From an uncultured Desulfomonile sp. (GTDB lineage: Bacteria > Desulfobacterota > Desulfomonilia > Desulfomonilales > Desulfomonilaceae), in the NCBI GenBank assembly GCA_903920415.1, contig CAIXMD010000410.1, positions 1 through 7,405 of the forward strand: DNA of 7,405 bases. Reading direction: 5' to 3'. Below the pieces are notes generated by a model. That model searched no databases, had not been told where the DNA came from, and saw only the letters and a program-made list of their open reading frames with translations. This document shows positions 7,074 to 7,405 of the stretch, in pieces. How positions within the stretch are numbered: position 1 is the first letter of the stretch; every line of letters begins with the position of its first letter. A program made the translations under genes and the position numbers.

Positions 7074-7405
7074 ATGCCGCCGCGAGAAGACATAAAGAAA
7101 GTAATGATAATAGGCTCAGGCCCCATCATCATAGGTCAGGCCTGCGAATTCGATTACTCGGGAACCCAGGCATGCAAAGCCCTCCGGAAGCTTGGTTACC
7201 AGATCGTCCTCGTAAATTCCAATCCCGCGACCATCATGACCGATCCAGGGATGGCTGATTTCACCTACATTGAGCCACTCAACCTGGAAACAATGGTGGA
7301 AATAATCGAGCAAGAGCGACCTGACGCTCTGTTGCCCAACCTGGGCGGCCAAACCGGATTGAACCTTTCGTCTGAGCTAGCCCGTTCGGGTGCCCTGGAG
7401 AAATA
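7074..7405 (+). CDS. carB: Carbamoyl-phosphate synthase large subunit CarB (N-terminal fragment)
   Basis: The first 110 residues of CarB, cut by the window end. The large subunit makes carbamoyl phosphate from bicarbonate, ATP and ammonia delivered by the glutaminase subunit CarA, feeding arginine and pyrimidine synthesis. The fragment shows the near-invariant opening of the first ATP-grasp half: IIGSGPIIIGQACEFDYSG (12-30), TQACKALR (31-38), VLVNSNPATIMTDP (45-58), ADFTYIEPL (61-69) and the LLPNLGGQTGLN segment (86-97). The start at 7074 is supported by GGGAGG (7063-7068) five bases upstream. A 313-nt gap separates it from the preceding kinase gene, so it is probably an independent transcription unit. 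carA is not next to it on the upstream side. Nothing in the fragment looks unusual, and the identity is secure; the rest of the roughly 1070-residue protein lies beyond the window. Confidence 0.96.
   Translation, partial: MPPREDIKKVMIIGSGPIIIGQACEFDYSGTQACKALRKLGYQIVLVNSNPATIMTDPGMADFTYIEPLNLETMVEIIEQERPDALLPNLGGQTGLNLSSELARSGALEK

Noticed and set aside
7061..7258. 65-codon plus-strand frame overlapping the carB start
   Set aside because: Its ATG overlaps the carB ribosome site and the product is histidine/arginine-rich nonsense; the carB frame is unmistakable.

Overview
The window is a single co-directional (+ strand) stretch of an anaerobe's chromosome, probably a sulfate-reducing or syntrophic member of the Desulfobacterota (former Deltaproteobacteria). 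The lineage is inferred from gene content: a NuoE/NuoF-type NADH module fused to a glutamate-synthase-small-subunit-like flavoprotein, next to the MetV-MetF type of methylenetetrahydrofolate reductase used in Wood-Ljungdahl C1 metabolism, plus a soluble multi-PAS sensor kinase. No marker gene fixes the genus. No rRNA, tRNA, mobile element or CRISPR array was seen.

Layout. Positions 1-144 are the C-terminal end of a NuoE-like [2Fe-2S] subunit. After 12 nt comes a 1047-residue fusion flavoprotein (157-3300) carrying, in order, a thioredoxin-like [2Fe-2S] domain, a full NuoF (FMN/NADH/[4Fe-4S]) core and a GltD/NfnB-like module (two Fe-S sites, FAD, NAD(P)H). A 241-nt gap with promoter-like sequence precedes metV (3542-4213), then metF (4300-5184), then a cytosolic PAS-PAS histidine kinase (5216-6760) only 31 nt after metF. 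A 313-nt non-coding stretch holding weak hairpins separates this group from the start of carB (7074 to the window end), the large subunit of carbamoyl-phosphate synthase, which looks like a separate transcription unit.

How the genes may work together. MetF is the flavoprotein that interconverts methylene- and methyl-tetrahydrofolate. MetV is its cysteine-rich iron-sulfur partner, which in acetogens links MetF to other electron-transfer subunits. The adjacent NuoE/NuoF-GltD genes could be those subunits here, passing electrons between NAD(H), possibly NADP(H), iron-sulfur carriers and the folate C1 pool, perhaps by flavin-based electron bifurcation or confurcation. That link rests on gene proximity and domain content and is an inference. 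The PAS kinase, apparently co-transcribed with metF and lacking a visible response regulator, could sense redox or metabolic state and regulate this module.
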